Under the pieces are notes generated by a model. That model was not told where the DNA came from, searched no databases, and saw only the letters and a list, made by a program, of their open reading frames with translations. Below, piece after piece: positions 8,514 to 16,023 of a DNA stretch of 43,219 nt. Within the stretch, counting starts at the first letter, position 1. Every line of letters starts with the position of its first letter. The stretch comes from Clostridia bacterium (GTDB taxonomy: Bacteria > Bacillota > Clostridia > UBA1212 > UBA1255): NCBI GenBank assembly GCA_017508875.1, contig JAFWQX010000010.1:1-43219 (forward strand), written 5' to 3'. The position numbers and the translations under genes were made by a program.

Positions 8514-8559
8514 CTTTTCGCTCTTTTGCTTTGTTTTTGTGAGAGCGAAAAGTTTTTTT
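8514..8559 (+). terminator. Terminator after the transposase
   Basis: CTTTTCGCTC (8514-8523) pairs with GAGCGAAAAG (8543-8552), then seven T. It sits about 100 bases after the stop codon. Confidence 0.8.
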
Positions 8560-8590
8560 GTGCAATTAAGGGCAAAATATTGAAAGGAAA

Positions 8591-8783
8591 CAGGCACCGT
8601 GAGCAGGCCGCGGCCAAGGGCAACCGGGCGGGCAGGCACCGTATGCAACCGGGGACAGGCACCAGATGAACACGCTACTTAATATATTTGGACGAAGCTG
8701 GTGCCTGTCCCCGGTTGCATACGGTGCCTGCCCGCCCGGTTGCCCTTGGCCGCGGCCTGCTCACGGTGCCTGTCCCCAGTTGC
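8591..8783. repeat. 75-bp perfect inverted repeat built from nested 19-mer repeats
   Basis: Arms 8591-8665 and 8698-8772 are perfectly complementary over 75 bp around a 32-base spacer. Each arm holds a REP variant (GCAACCGGGGACAGGCACC), a diverged GC-rich variant (GGCAACCGGGCGGGC then AGGCACC) and the palindrome GGCCGCGGCC. A standard plus copy (8765-8783) overlaps the right end. The inner unit 8645-8718 is 74 bp. Confidence 0.95.
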
Positions 8784-8788
8784 GTAAC

Positions 8789-8817
8789 TTGACAAAAGGG
8801 ATGAGGTTAGATAAAAT
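8789..8817 (+). promoter_or_regulatory. Promoter of the lipoprotein GH99-like operon
   Basis: TTGACA at 8789-8794, 17 bases, TAAAAT at 8812-8817. It begins five bases after the last 19-mer repeat. Confidence 0.7.
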
Positions 8818-8840
8818 ACGACCATCCGAAGAGGAACTCC

Positions 8841-10781
8841 ATGAAAGGGGAAACAAAACAAATGAAACGAATATTTGCATTGACGCTTGTTATGGCGATG
8901 ATGTTGACAATGGCATGGGGATGTTCCATAAACCCTTCAAATAATCCTCCCGACGGGAGCAAAGCCACAGAAGCCCCGCAGGAAGCCGCAAAATACGACG
9001 GACCGTACTCGGAAGTTGACGGCGCATACTACGCTGTTGACGACCTCGGACGTGTTGTTGCCACCGACTCCGATGCCGGAACTCTCAGAGACAGAAAAGT
9101 TGGCATCTTTTATTTCCTGTGGCAGGGACAGCACGGTACTGACGGCCCGTACGATAACTATAAAATTTACACCGAAAACCCAGATTCTATAAAGTCCGAG
9201 AAAAACTGGATAAAAGCAGGCGGCGGCGGACAGGGCGCGCATCACTTCTGGGGCGAGCCGATGTTCGGATACTACACGTCATCCGACACGTGGGTAATGC
9301 GCAAACATTGCCAGATGCTGACTGACGCAGGCGTTGACTTCATATTCTTTGACGCCACCAACGCGATCGACTACTCCGGTCCCGCAAAGAAACTCATCGA
9401 TGTCTGGTACGAATACCTTGAAGCCGGATTCAAAGTTCCGCAGATCACGTACTACACCAATTCATCATCAGGAAAGACCATCAACGAGATCTACAAGCAG
9501 ATCTACAACAACAAAAAACTTAAAGACAAATACCCAAGAATCGAAGAGCTGTTCTACAACTGGGACGGAAAGCCGATGATCATCGGAGATCCGGACGACC
9601 CGGCCCTCTCGGAAGAGTGCAAAGAATTCTTCCGCATCAAGCACACTGTATGGCCGAACGACGACCGCTACGACGACGGCTTCCCGTGGATGGAATTCGG
9701 CCGCAACATGACCGACGGCGCAATATACGGACTCGACGGACGCAAGGAAGTTGTCAACGTCTCCATTGCGCAGCACGACGCAACGGTAACAATGTCACTC
9801 ACCGCATGGTACGGCGGCAACGACCGCACCAGAAGCTGGCATAACGGTGCGAACGACACCTCCGAAAACGCGGTGCTTTACGGGTACAACTTCGCCGAGC
9901 AGTGGGAATGGGCCATCGGTGTTGACCCCGAAATGGTCGCTGTGACAGGTTGGAACGAATGGGTCGCTCAGCGCCAGCCGCCGCGCAAAAATGCAGCCGT
10001 CATATTTGTTGACTGCTGCGATCCTAACACCTCGCGCGATGCGGAACCCATGAACGGACTGTTCGGGGACAACTACTATATGCAGCTGATCAATTACATA
10101 AGGCTGTACAAAGGCATAAAGAGCCGCGTGAACGTTGGCGGAAACGTAACGATCGACGTTGACGGCAGCTTCGACCAGTGGGACAGCGCGGAAATTACCG
10201 CAAAATATACGGATTATGCAAATGATACCGTTAAACGCAACTCCAGAGGCTTCGGCAAACTCAAATATGTTGACGAAACCGGCCGCAACGATTTTGTATC
10301 CGTAAAAGCTGCACGCGACGTAAATAATCTGTATTTCTATGCAAAAACAGCCGAAGATATTACCCCATCGACCGACGATAACTGGATGACGCTCTTCATT
10401 TCGAGCGGCGCCGAGGGCAACGCGGTATGGGCACAGATGTATGATTTCGCCGTTAACCTTGAAAAACCGAACGGAAATGAAGCCGTCATCTCCAAATATA
10501 ACGCAGACGGTACCTGGACAAAAGCCGGCACCGCAAAGATGAAGGTCGAGGGAAATCAGATAATGATCGAAGTCTCGAGAGACGTTCTGGGGATCGGTGA
10601 CAACGACGGCAAGACGGTGCTTGACGTTAAGTTCAAGTGGGCTGATAACTATCAGCTGGGCGAAGACGGAAAGCTTGACGTCTTCTCGTTCTACAAGAAC
10701 GGCGATGCGGCTCCGCTCGGAAGAATGGCGTATCTGTTCTCTGAAGCCCCTGTGAAAGCCAAGGACAATAAAGCAGAATAA
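8841..10781 (+). CDS. Lipoprotein GH99/WbsX-like glycoside hydrolase with C-terminal CBM9/DOMON-like domain
   Basis: Protein of 646 residues from ATG 8841 (GAGGA five bases upstream); ATG 8862 (AAAGGGG upstream) is equally possible and gives a cleaner signal peptide (MKRIFALTLVMAMMLTMAWGC). The cysteine in AWGC is the likely lipidation site. The catalytic-type region parallels 268-2817: IFYFLWQGQHG, SDTWVMRKHCQMLTDAGVDFIFFD, LYGYNFAEQWEWAIGVDPEMVAVTGWNE (Glu373), SRDAEP and YYMQLINYIRLYKG. The C-terminal module (DVNNLYFYAKTAEDITP, WMTLFISSG) again looks like a CBM9/DOMON fold. The two paralogues differ in anchoring: lipid here, a C-terminal helix there. The next gene starts 15 bases on and probably shares the transcript. 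The substrate is unknown; a surface glycan is inference. Confidence 0.8.
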   Translation: MKGETKQMKRIFALTLVMAMMLTMAWGCSINPSNNPPDGSKATEAPQEAAKYDGPYSEVDGAYYAVDDLGRVVATDSDAGTLRDRKVGIFYFLWQGQHGTDGPYDNYKIYTENPDSIKSEKNWIKAGGGGQGAHHFWGEPMFGYYTSSDTWVMRKHCQMLTDAGVDFIFFDATNAIDYSGPAKKLIDVWYEYLEAGFKVPQITYYTNSSSGKTINEIYKQIYNNKKLKDKYPRIEELFYNWDGKPMIIGDPDDPALSEECKEFFRIKHTVWPNDDRYDDGFPWMEFGRNMTDGAIYGLDGRKEVVNVSIAQHDATVTMSLTAWYGGNDRTRSWHNGANDTSENAVLYGYNFAEQWEWAIGVDPEMVAVTGWNEWVAQRQPPRKNAAVIFVDCCDPNTSRDAEPMNGLFGDNYYMQLINYIRLYKGIKSRVNVGGNVTIDVDGSFDQWDSAEITAKYTDYANDTVKRNSRGFGKLKYVDETGRNDFVSVKAARDVNNLYFYAKTAEDITPSTDDNWMTLFISSGAEGNAVWAQMYDFAVNLEKPNGNEAVISKYNADGTWTKAGTAKMKVEGNQIMIEVSRDVLGIGDNDGKTVLDVKFKWADNYQLGEDGKLDVFSFYKNGDAAPLGRMAYLFSEAPVKAKDNKAE

Positions 10782-10795
10782 GAGTTTACCGGCGA

Positions 10796-12355
10796 ATGAT
10801 CGAACTTAGCGCGTTCTTTTATGAAAACGAATATTATCTGTTTCCTTCGTGCGCTGACAACGTTTCCGATCTGAAGGCCTACATAAAAAGCAGCGGCATC
10901 GTTGACCTTCGCGCCAGCATGCTGAGCAGTGAAAGATGTTATCCGCCGTGTTTTACGGACAATTCCGTGAAAGAGAGCGTTATACGTGATATTGACCCGC
11001 GCTTCATATTTCCGGCGACGGTTTATATGATGAGCCGCGGCGAGTACGATGACGCTCTCAGGAAGCGAATCGACGGGCAATGCAGGTTTTGCCACCGTTA
11101 TAATGGTGATGCGGGCCGCCTTGAGGATTATTACTGCGAAACACCTATATTGTCGGAATGCCGTGACAAGATCTCAAAAGATGAGTTCGGCAGGACCGGA
11201 ACATTGAAAACGGGTTACGAGCCCGTTTTTTCTGTTGACGATTTCTGGAATGATTTTATGAAAGCGGTTCCGGAGATCGAGGCGCTGATCAACAATGGGG
11301 AAATGAAAAAGGCTACAGAGATGGTGTCGGCAATGATCGACAGTGCCGGTTTTTCGGATTATCTGTTCCCTGCTCTTTCGCGTTTTACTTACACCGGCAG
11401 CAACGGTCTGGCCGTGCACCATTATGTTCTTATGCTGACCGGCGGCGGTTTTTTGTGTGCGAATATGGTCGCGTCGTATTTTGTTGCGCTTGCGCCCGCG
11501 GCCTTGAGAAAAAACTGGACGGTGTATCCGTACGTTCTGCGCGGGCTGTACAGCTACTGGCCGGGTGTCGCTGAGCTCGACGTTTCCGCTTCGCCGCCAA
11601 TGCTTAGAGTTACGTATCTCGAACAGCAGGACAGTTTTCAGGTTTTTGTGTTCGCGGATTGGGATAAGGACCGGCTTGCGGCGCTTATGCCGGCTGATGC
11701 TGAATTTTCCGGGGAGGGCCAGGGGGATGTCATGCCGTCCGACGAAGATGTGCCCGGTATCGTCTATTGTGCGAATTATTTGTATTTGTGCGGGATCATC
11801 GGTGAGGACCGGCTGCGCGGTGCGTGTCTTGAACTGGCAATGTTTCCCGCTGCTGAACTCGTTTACGACGGCAATACAGTGACTCCTGAGGAGTTTGACC
11901 GTATGATCGATGCTCAGATCCGCGATAAGTCAAAGCTCCTTCCGGACCGGACAATGAAGTCGATGGAGCTTGAGGGCGTTGCCGAGCTCCGAAATGTTTC
12001 TTTTGTTGAGACGGCTTCCGATCAGCTGACTTTCGATCTGCTGCTTGGCGGTGATAGCATTCTTTCGTATGTCTGGGATCGCGATATCGCCACTGCGACT
12101 ATCCGTCTTTCGTCTATCCCCGAACCAGATATTGTTGATTATATGCGTCGGGTGCTCCGCCAGATCATTGAGGAACCCGGCAGCGGTCAATTATTTGATT
12201 TTTGTTCGGGCGAGGACGGCGTTTATTTTGATTTTCTGGTCTGGGACCGTTTTGTCACAAAGCGCGCAATCAAGCGCCTCGCTCCCCTTTTCCATCCTTT
12301 CGGGGCAACTTTTTTCCTCACTATCGGCTCAGAATCGGTAGAATTTGACCTTTAA
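10796..12355 (+). CDS. Unknown protein, cotranscribed with the GH99-like lipoprotein
   Basis: Protein of 519 residues that I do not recognise. It starts 15 bases after the GH99-like stop with little Shine-Dalgarno sequence, which suggests reinitiation or coupling. There is no signal peptide and no membrane segment, so it is probably cytoplasmic. Visible parts are a cysteine-bearing stretch (CRFCHRYNGD, about residues 96-105, then CETP and CRDK), a hydrophobic middle (YVLMLTGGGFLCANMVASYFVALAP), and a C-terminal alpha/beta region with repeated acidic turns. The CxxC plus later cysteines could bind a metal, but no family follows from that. Its codon use is much richer in T-ending codons than the gene before it, in line with the trend seen along other units here. 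Confidence 0.6.
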   Translation: MIELSAFFYENEYYLFPSCADNVSDLKAYIKSSGIVDLRASMLSSERCYPPCFTDNSVKESVIRDIDPRFIFPATVYMMSRGEYDDALRKRIDGQCRFCHRYNGDAGRLEDYYCETPILSECRDKISKDEFGRTGTLKTGYEPVFSVDDFWNDFMKAVPEIEALINNGEMKKATEMVSAMIDSAGFSDYLFPALSRFTYTGSNGLAVHHYVLMLTGGGFLCANMVASYFVALAPAALRKNWTVYPYVLRGLYSYWPGVAELDVSASPPMLRVTYLEQQDSFQVFVFADWDKDRLAALMPADAEFSGEGQGDVMPSDEDVPGIVYCANYLYLCGIIGEDRLRGACLELAMFPAAELVYDGNTVTPEEFDRMIDAQIRDKSKLLPDRTMKSMELEGVAELRNVSFVETASDQLTFDLLLGGDSILSYVWDRDIATATIRLSSIPEPDIVDYMRRVLRQIIEEPGSGQLFDFCSGEDGVYFDFLVWDRFVTKRAIKRLAPLFHPFGATFFLTIGSESVEFDL

Positions 12356-12363
12356 TAATTTCC

Positions 12364-12473
12364 GCAACTGGGGACAGGCACCGTTTTTTCCAACCACATA
12401 ATATGTTAATCATGCAACCGGTGCCTGTCCCCAGTTGCATAAGCGCTCCCAAACGGTGCCTGTCCCCAGTTGC
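12364..12473. repeat. REPIN-like 75-bp unit plus tandem 19-mer copy
   Basis: Minus copy 12364-12382 and plus copy 12420-12438 with a 37-bp spacer, then a second plus copy at 12455-12473 (35-base step). The spacer is an inverted near-copy (34 of 37) of that in the unit at 20941-21015. Confidence 0.95.
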
Positions 12474-12487
12474 ATGGTTGCGCGAGG

Positions 12488-12516
12488 TTGCATCTCTGAA
12501 AATATAATGGTAAAAT
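12488..12516 (+). promoter_or_regulatory. Promoter of the oadG/oadB-like pair
   Basis: TTGCAT at 12488-12493, 17 bases, TAAAAT at 12511-12516. GTTGCAT is repeated between the last 19-mer copy and the -35, as before the gene at 268. Confidence 0.65.
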
Positions 12517-12554
12517 ATTAGCGCAATTTTGAACTTAAGGGAGGTGCCTCGAAA

Positions 12555-12851
12555 TTGCTGCAAATTGTATTGACCGGGCTCGCATACGTTTTTGCCGTAC
12601 TTGCGGCGATAGTATTGCTCATTACTGCGATGTCGGCGATTGGCCGCGGCACACACAAACCAAAGCGCAAAAAAAATGAACTCCCGAAAACAGAAATAAA
12701 AAAACAGGATGGGCCCGATATTGACCGCGAGCAGTCGGGAACCGACCCGAAAATAATTGCCGCCATAACAGCTGCTATTGACGCGTACGAAAACGAAGGT
12801 AGAAAAAGAAAATTCAAGTTGTTGTCCTTTAGGCGCGTCGGCTCAGATTGA
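12555..12851 (+). CDS. OadG-like small subunit of a sodium-pump decarboxylase
   Basis: Protein of 98 residues from TTG 12555, preceded by a good AGGGAGGTG. It has one N-terminal membrane helix ([27 protein letters not shown]), a lysine/glutamate-rich linker ([20 protein letters not shown]) and a C-terminal helix ([28 protein letters not shown]). The last part matches the pattern IxAAIxAAxxxY seen in OadG/MmdD gamma-type subunits. In these pumps the small subunit helps assemble the carboxyltransferase on the membrane beta subunit, which is encoded next. Family membership rests on layout and neighbour, since gamma subunits are poorly conserved. Confidence 0.7.
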   Translation: MLQIVLTGLAYVFAVLAAIVLLITAMSAIGRGTHKPKRKKNELPKTEIKKQDGPDIDREQSGTDPKIIAAITAAIDAYENEGRKRKFKLLSFRRVGSD

Positions 12852-12877
12852 CAATAACTCAGAGGGAGCACTTTTTT

Positions 12878-14119
12878 ATGCAGATCTGGGAAACTATCAA
12901 AGAATTATTCACCCAATCGGGGTTTTATACGATTTTTTCTGATTTCACAGGCGAGGGCTGGAAAACACTCGTGATGCTTTGCATCGCCGGACTTCTGCTC
13001 TATTTCGCGATTGCGAAAAAATTCGAGCCGCTGCTGCTCGTACCGATCGCTTTCGGAATGTTGCTCGCGAATATACCGGCAGGCGGCGTTTTTCACGAAG
13101 AAATATTCGCGGGTGGGCATATAAACTGGGGCATGCTTGCCGGCAACGCAGGCGCTGCAGCGGAAGGTGCCGAAGCAGCAACGGGATCGGCCGCGATAAC
13201 CCCAGGCCTGTTCGACTTCTTATATCTCGGCGTAAAGCTTGGCATCTACCCCTGCCTTATCTTTCTCGGCGTAGGGGCAATGACAGATTTTGCCCCTCTG
13301 ATCAGCCGCCCGTCCAGCCTTCTGCTAGGCGCTGCAGCCCAGGTCGGAATCTTTTTAACGTATATTGGCGCCAATTTGTTGGGCTTCACCCCGCAGGAGG
13401 GCGGTGCAATTGCCATCATCGGCGGCGCGGACGGCCCGACCGCGATATTGACCGCCTCAAAACTAGCGCCACACCTGCTGGGAGCGATCGCCATTGCCGC
13501 CTATTCGTACATGGCTCTCGTTCCGTTTATTCAACCGCCGATCATGCGTCTGCTGACAACAAAAAAGGAGCGCTCTGTGTGTATGGAGCAACTCCGGCCA
13601 GTAAGTAAGACCGAGAAAATGATTTTTCCGATCGCAGTTACGATCGTCGTCGCGCTTGTTGTGCCTTCGGCGACCCCGCTCATCGGCATGCTGATGCTCG
13701 GCAATTTGATGAAGGAGTCGGGCGTCGTCGAGCGACTGGTCAAGACAGCGACTGAAAGCCTTATGAACATTTCTGTTATATGCCTCGGCCTGACCGTCGG
13801 TGCGACCGCTACAGCCAAGGCGTTTTTGACACTTCGTACTCTCGGGATTTTGTTGCTCGGAATTATTGCTTTTGCGCTCGGCACCGCGTCCGGGGTGCTT
13901 TTGGGCAAGGTCATGTACCTGGTTACGAAGGGCAAGGTCAATCCTTTGATCGGCGCGGCCGGTGTTTCTGCTGTACCTATGGCTGCCCGTGTCGTTCAGA
14001 AAGTCGGCAATAAAGAGCGTCCGGACAATTTCCTTCTTATGCATGCTATGGGGCCAAATGTTGCCGGCGTGATCGGTTCCGCCGTTGCCGCCGGCCTGCT
14101 GATTGCGATGCTTGGTTAA
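12878..14119 (+). CDS. Sodium-pump decarboxylase beta subunit (OadB/GcdB/MmdB family)
   Basis: Protein of 413 residues from ATG 12878, with AGAGGGAG nine bases before; a TTG at 12848 is less likely. About nine or ten hydrophobic helices are visible. Diagnostic motifs are [25 protein letters not shown] (its Asp is essential in the family for sodium and proton coupling), [17 protein letters not shown] and [16 protein letters not shown]. The beta subunit decarboxylates carboxybiotin and uses the energy to export sodium ions. The alpha carboxyltransferase and the biotin carrier are not in the window, so the substrate (oxaloacetate, methylmalonyl-CoA or glutaconyl-CoA) cannot be decided. A short insert is rich in Ala and Gly ([18 protein letters not shown], about residues 89-106). 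Confidence 0.93.
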   Translation: MQIWETIKELFTQSGFYTIFSDFTGEGWKTLVMLCIAGLLLYFAIAKKFEPLLLVPIAFGMLLANIPAGGVFHEEIFAGGHINWGMLAGNAGAAAEGAEAATGSAAITPGLFDFLYLGVKLGIYPCLIFLGVGAMTDFAPLISRPSSLLLGAAAQVGIFLTYIGANLLGFTPQEGGAIAIIGGADGPTAILTASKLAPHLLGAIAIAAYSYMALVPFIQPPIMRLLTTKKERSVCMEQLRPVSKTEKMIFPIAVTIVVALVVPSATPLIGMLMLGNLMKESGVVERLVKTATESLMNISVICLGLTVGATATAKAFLTLRTLGILLLGIIAFALGTASGVLLGKVMYLVTKGKVNPLIGAAGVSAVPMAARVVQKVGNKERPDNFLLMHAMGPNVAGVIGSAVAAGLLIAMLG

Positions 14120-14134
14120 TTCTATTTATCCTAT

Positions 14135-14180
14135 ATTCGACGTAATTCGACACGAATCGACGGTTTTCGTCGATTTTTTT
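14135..14180 (+). terminator. Terminator within a CGAC decamer run
   Basis: AATCGACG (14155-14162) pairs with CGTCGATT (14168-14175), then T to 14180. The stem is built from the last members of a ten-base-step run of TTCGAC units that begins near 14135. Confidence 0.75.
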
Positions 14181-14184
14181 CTAT

Positions 14185-14409
14185 GCAACTGGGGACAGGC
14201 ACCTGTTATATCATTTTCTCTGACCTCTTCCGCAGCACGCTCTTTTTAACGAAGCAGACAAATTAATAACAGACTTTAAATATCGACATAATCCGACATA
14301 AAACGACACTGATCGACAAGCTCAATTCCACTTCTTGCGCCAATTGGGCAAAAAAGGTGCCTGTCCCCAGTTGCATCAGCATCTGAAAACGGTGCCTGTC
14401 CCCAGTTGC
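14185..14409. repeat. Three 19-mer repeats around a CGACA decamer run
   Basis: Minus copy 14185-14203; plus copies 14356-14374 and 14391-14409 (35-base step). Between them, at 14281-14320, CGACA recurs four times at ten-base spacing. The rest of 14204-14355 shows no gene. The plus copies face the 3' end of ribU rather than a promoter. Confidence 0.85.
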
Positions 14410-14418
14410 ACAGTTGCA

Positions 14419-14994
14419 TCAGAAAGTTTTGTCGATCAGTTTCATAATGTGCTTATATACAATAAAGGTTACGACGCAGTTGACAACGCTCTTTATCAGA
14501 TTAAACGGAATAATGGCGGGAAGAAGCATTCCGGCAACAAATTGAACGCTCGCTCCGGTATAAATCGGCGTTATCAGGAGGTTCAAAGGAACCATTACGA
14601 CCGTCATTGTCAACGCACCAAACCCGAGCGCCGCAATTGCCCCCTTAAAAGAATGGTGTTTCTTATAAACAAGTCCGGCAACGACGGCCATTGACCCTGT
14701 GGCAACAAAGTGCATTAGTATTCCCCATGGTCCGCTTCCGGCGCTGACGGTTATTCCCTGGACTACCGATACGACCAGTGTCAGCAGCAGTCCCGCCGCC
14801 GGACCGAACGCAAATGTTCCGATGAGTATTGGTACGTCCGCCGGATCGTATTCGAGGAACTGCGCCCCGGGCAAAAACGGGAACGGAAAGTGAATAAACG
14901 ATACCAGCACGATCGATAATGCCGCAAACATCGCCAAATAAACGAAAACCATACCGCCAGAGCGCTTCTTTTGCGCATTTTTGTTTGATTTCAT
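14419..14994 (-). CDS. ribU: Riboflavin ECF transporter S component (RibU)
   Basis: Protein of 191 residues; GAGGAGC precedes the ATG on the minus strand. After a basic start (MKSNKNAQKKRSGG) there are five or six membrane helices. Family features are FPFLPGAQFLEYDPADVPILIGTFAFGPAAGLLLT near the N terminus and GPWGILMHFVATGSMAVVAGLVYKK in the middle. RibU binds riboflavin from outside and passes it inward with the shared EcfAAT energising module, which is not in this window. The FMN riboswitch and attenuator directly upstream on the same strand confirm a flavin link. Confidence 0.93.
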   Translation of the reverse strand: MKSNKNAQKKRSGGMVFVYLAMFAALSIVLVSFIHFPFPFLPGAQFLEYDPADVPILIGTFAFGPAAGLLLTLVVSVVQGITVSAGSGPWGILMHFVATGSMAVVAGLVYKKHHSFKGAIAALGFGALTMTVVMVPLNLLITPIYTGASVQFVAGMLLPAIIPFNLIKSVVNCVVTFIVYKHIMKLIDKTF

Positions 14995-15023
14995 TCCAAT
15001 TTGCTCCTCTCGCGGGCGTCAAT

Positions 15024-15053
15024 AAAAAAGCCCGATGCTTTTTTGCTTCGGGC
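15024..15053 (-). terminator. Attenuator hairpin of the FMN riboswitch
   Basis: On the minus strand GCCCGAAGC pairs with GCATCGGGC (six GC-rich pairs continued by GC), followed by six T. It lies between the aptamer and the ribU start, so FMN binding should favour termination. Confidence 0.85.
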
Positions 15054-15118
15054 GAAATCAGTCTGGATAAAATGATTCGGTGTCGTCAATACACACCTGA
15101 GGTTTCCTGTTTCTGATC

Positions 15119-15255
15119 TCGTTTCTCTCCTCCGGACTATACCGTCGGCACCGGAATTTCACCGGATCTGCTACAGCGATTGGATGGTCAATGCCTTCTC
15201 GCCTTTGCTCGCGGGCTTTCACCGCCGGTGGGGAACCAAACCCCGCCCCGAAACG
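15119..15255 (-). promoter_or_regulatory. FMN riboswitch (RFN element)
   Basis: Read on the minus strand the hallmark segments appear in order: TTTCGGGGCGGGG, CCCCACCGGCGGTGAAAGCC, a GCGAGC...GGCGAG hairpin, CCGGTGAAATTCCGG with GCCGACGGTATAGTCCGGA, and a closing GAGAGAAACG. These match the six-arm RFN consensus. It should repress riboflavin uptake when FMN is plentiful. Confidence 0.95.
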
Positions 15256-15264
15256 AACAATCGA

Positions 15265-15293
15265 ATTATAGACCTTTTATGTAGAGAATGCAA
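15265..15293 (-). promoter_or_regulatory. Promoter of the ribU leader
   Basis: On the minus strand TTGCAT (15293-15288), 17 bases, TATAAT (15270-15265). A 19-mer variant (15306-15324) lies 12 bases upstream in the orientation facing the gene, so the repeat and promoter arrangement is the same as for plus-strand genes. Confidence 0.7.
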
Positions 15294-15305
15294 CCGTAAA
15301 TATAT

Positions 15306-15958
15306 GCAACGGGGGACAGGCACCTGTTTGCACTGTTTGCCTTTAAACGATAGCTTTTTTTGAAGAATCAAAAACGACAGAATGCGACAAAAAACGACAA
15401 AAAATGGCAAGTATGCAACTGGGGACAGGTACCTGTTCGCACTGTTTGCCTTTAAGCGCTCCTTTTTTTGAAGAATCAAAAAAACGACAGAATGCGACAA
15501 AAAATGGCAAGTATGCAACTGGGGACAGGTACCTGTTCGTACTGTTTGCCTTTAAGCGCTCCTTTTTTGAAGAATCAAAAAAACGACAGAATCCGACAAA
15601 AAACGACAAAAAATGGCAAGGATAATTCAAATCTTTTATGCAACTGGGGACAGGTACCTGTTCGCATAGAAATATGTGCAACTGGGGACAGGTACCTGTT
15701 CGTACTGGTTTCCTTTAAGCAGCACTCCTTTTTTGAAGAATCAAAAAAACGACAGAATGCGACAAAAAACGACAAAAATAGCAAGGGCAATTCAAATCTT
15801 ATTCGTAGAAATATGTGCAACTGGGGACAGGTACCTGTTCGCACTGTTTGCCTTTAAGCAGCACTCCTTTTTTGAAGAATCAAAAAACGACAAAATGCGA
15901 CAAAAAACGACAAAAATAGCAAGGGCAATTCAAATCTTTTTCGTAAAAAATATGAAAA
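15306..15958. repeat. Tandem array of 100-139-bp units headed by a 19-mer variant
   Basis: Units begin at 15306, 15415, 15515, 15640 (short, 38 bp), 15678 and 15817. Each full unit has the 19-mer (from the second on as GCAACTGGGGACAGGTACC), CTGTTYGYACTG, TTTCCTTTAAGC-like sequence, a TTTTTTGAAGAATCAAAAAA dyad, and a run of CGACA/A-tract decamers (CGACAGAATG, CGACAAAAAA, CGACAAAAAA). No credible gene is present; short frames repeat with the units. Confidence 0.95.
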
Positions 15959-15959
15959 A

Positions 15960-16012
15960 GGTGCCTGTCCCCAGTTGCATAAGCCACGAAAATGGTGCCT
16001 GTCCCCAGTTGC
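15960..16012 (+). repeat. Tandem pair of 19-mer repeats
   Basis: Plus copies at 15960-15978 and 15994-16012 (34-base step). They close the array on its right side, in inverted orientation to its unit heads, and lie just beyond the 3' end of the thiamine pyrophosphokinase gene. Confidence 0.9.
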
Positions 16013-16023
16013 GTGCGGTTGAA

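Noticed and set aside
8666..8944. Open frame over the 75-bp palindrome into the lipoprotein gene
   Set aside because: Composed of repeat translation, and out of frame with the well-supported lipoprotein.
15219..15857. Several overlapping open frames with repeated peptides in the tandem array
   Set aside because: They are translations of the repeat units on either strand, with no ribosome binding site and no protein character.
15306..15958. CRISPR array
   Set aside because: Repeats are long, the sequence between heads is itself repeated rather than unique, unit length varies, and no cas gene is present.
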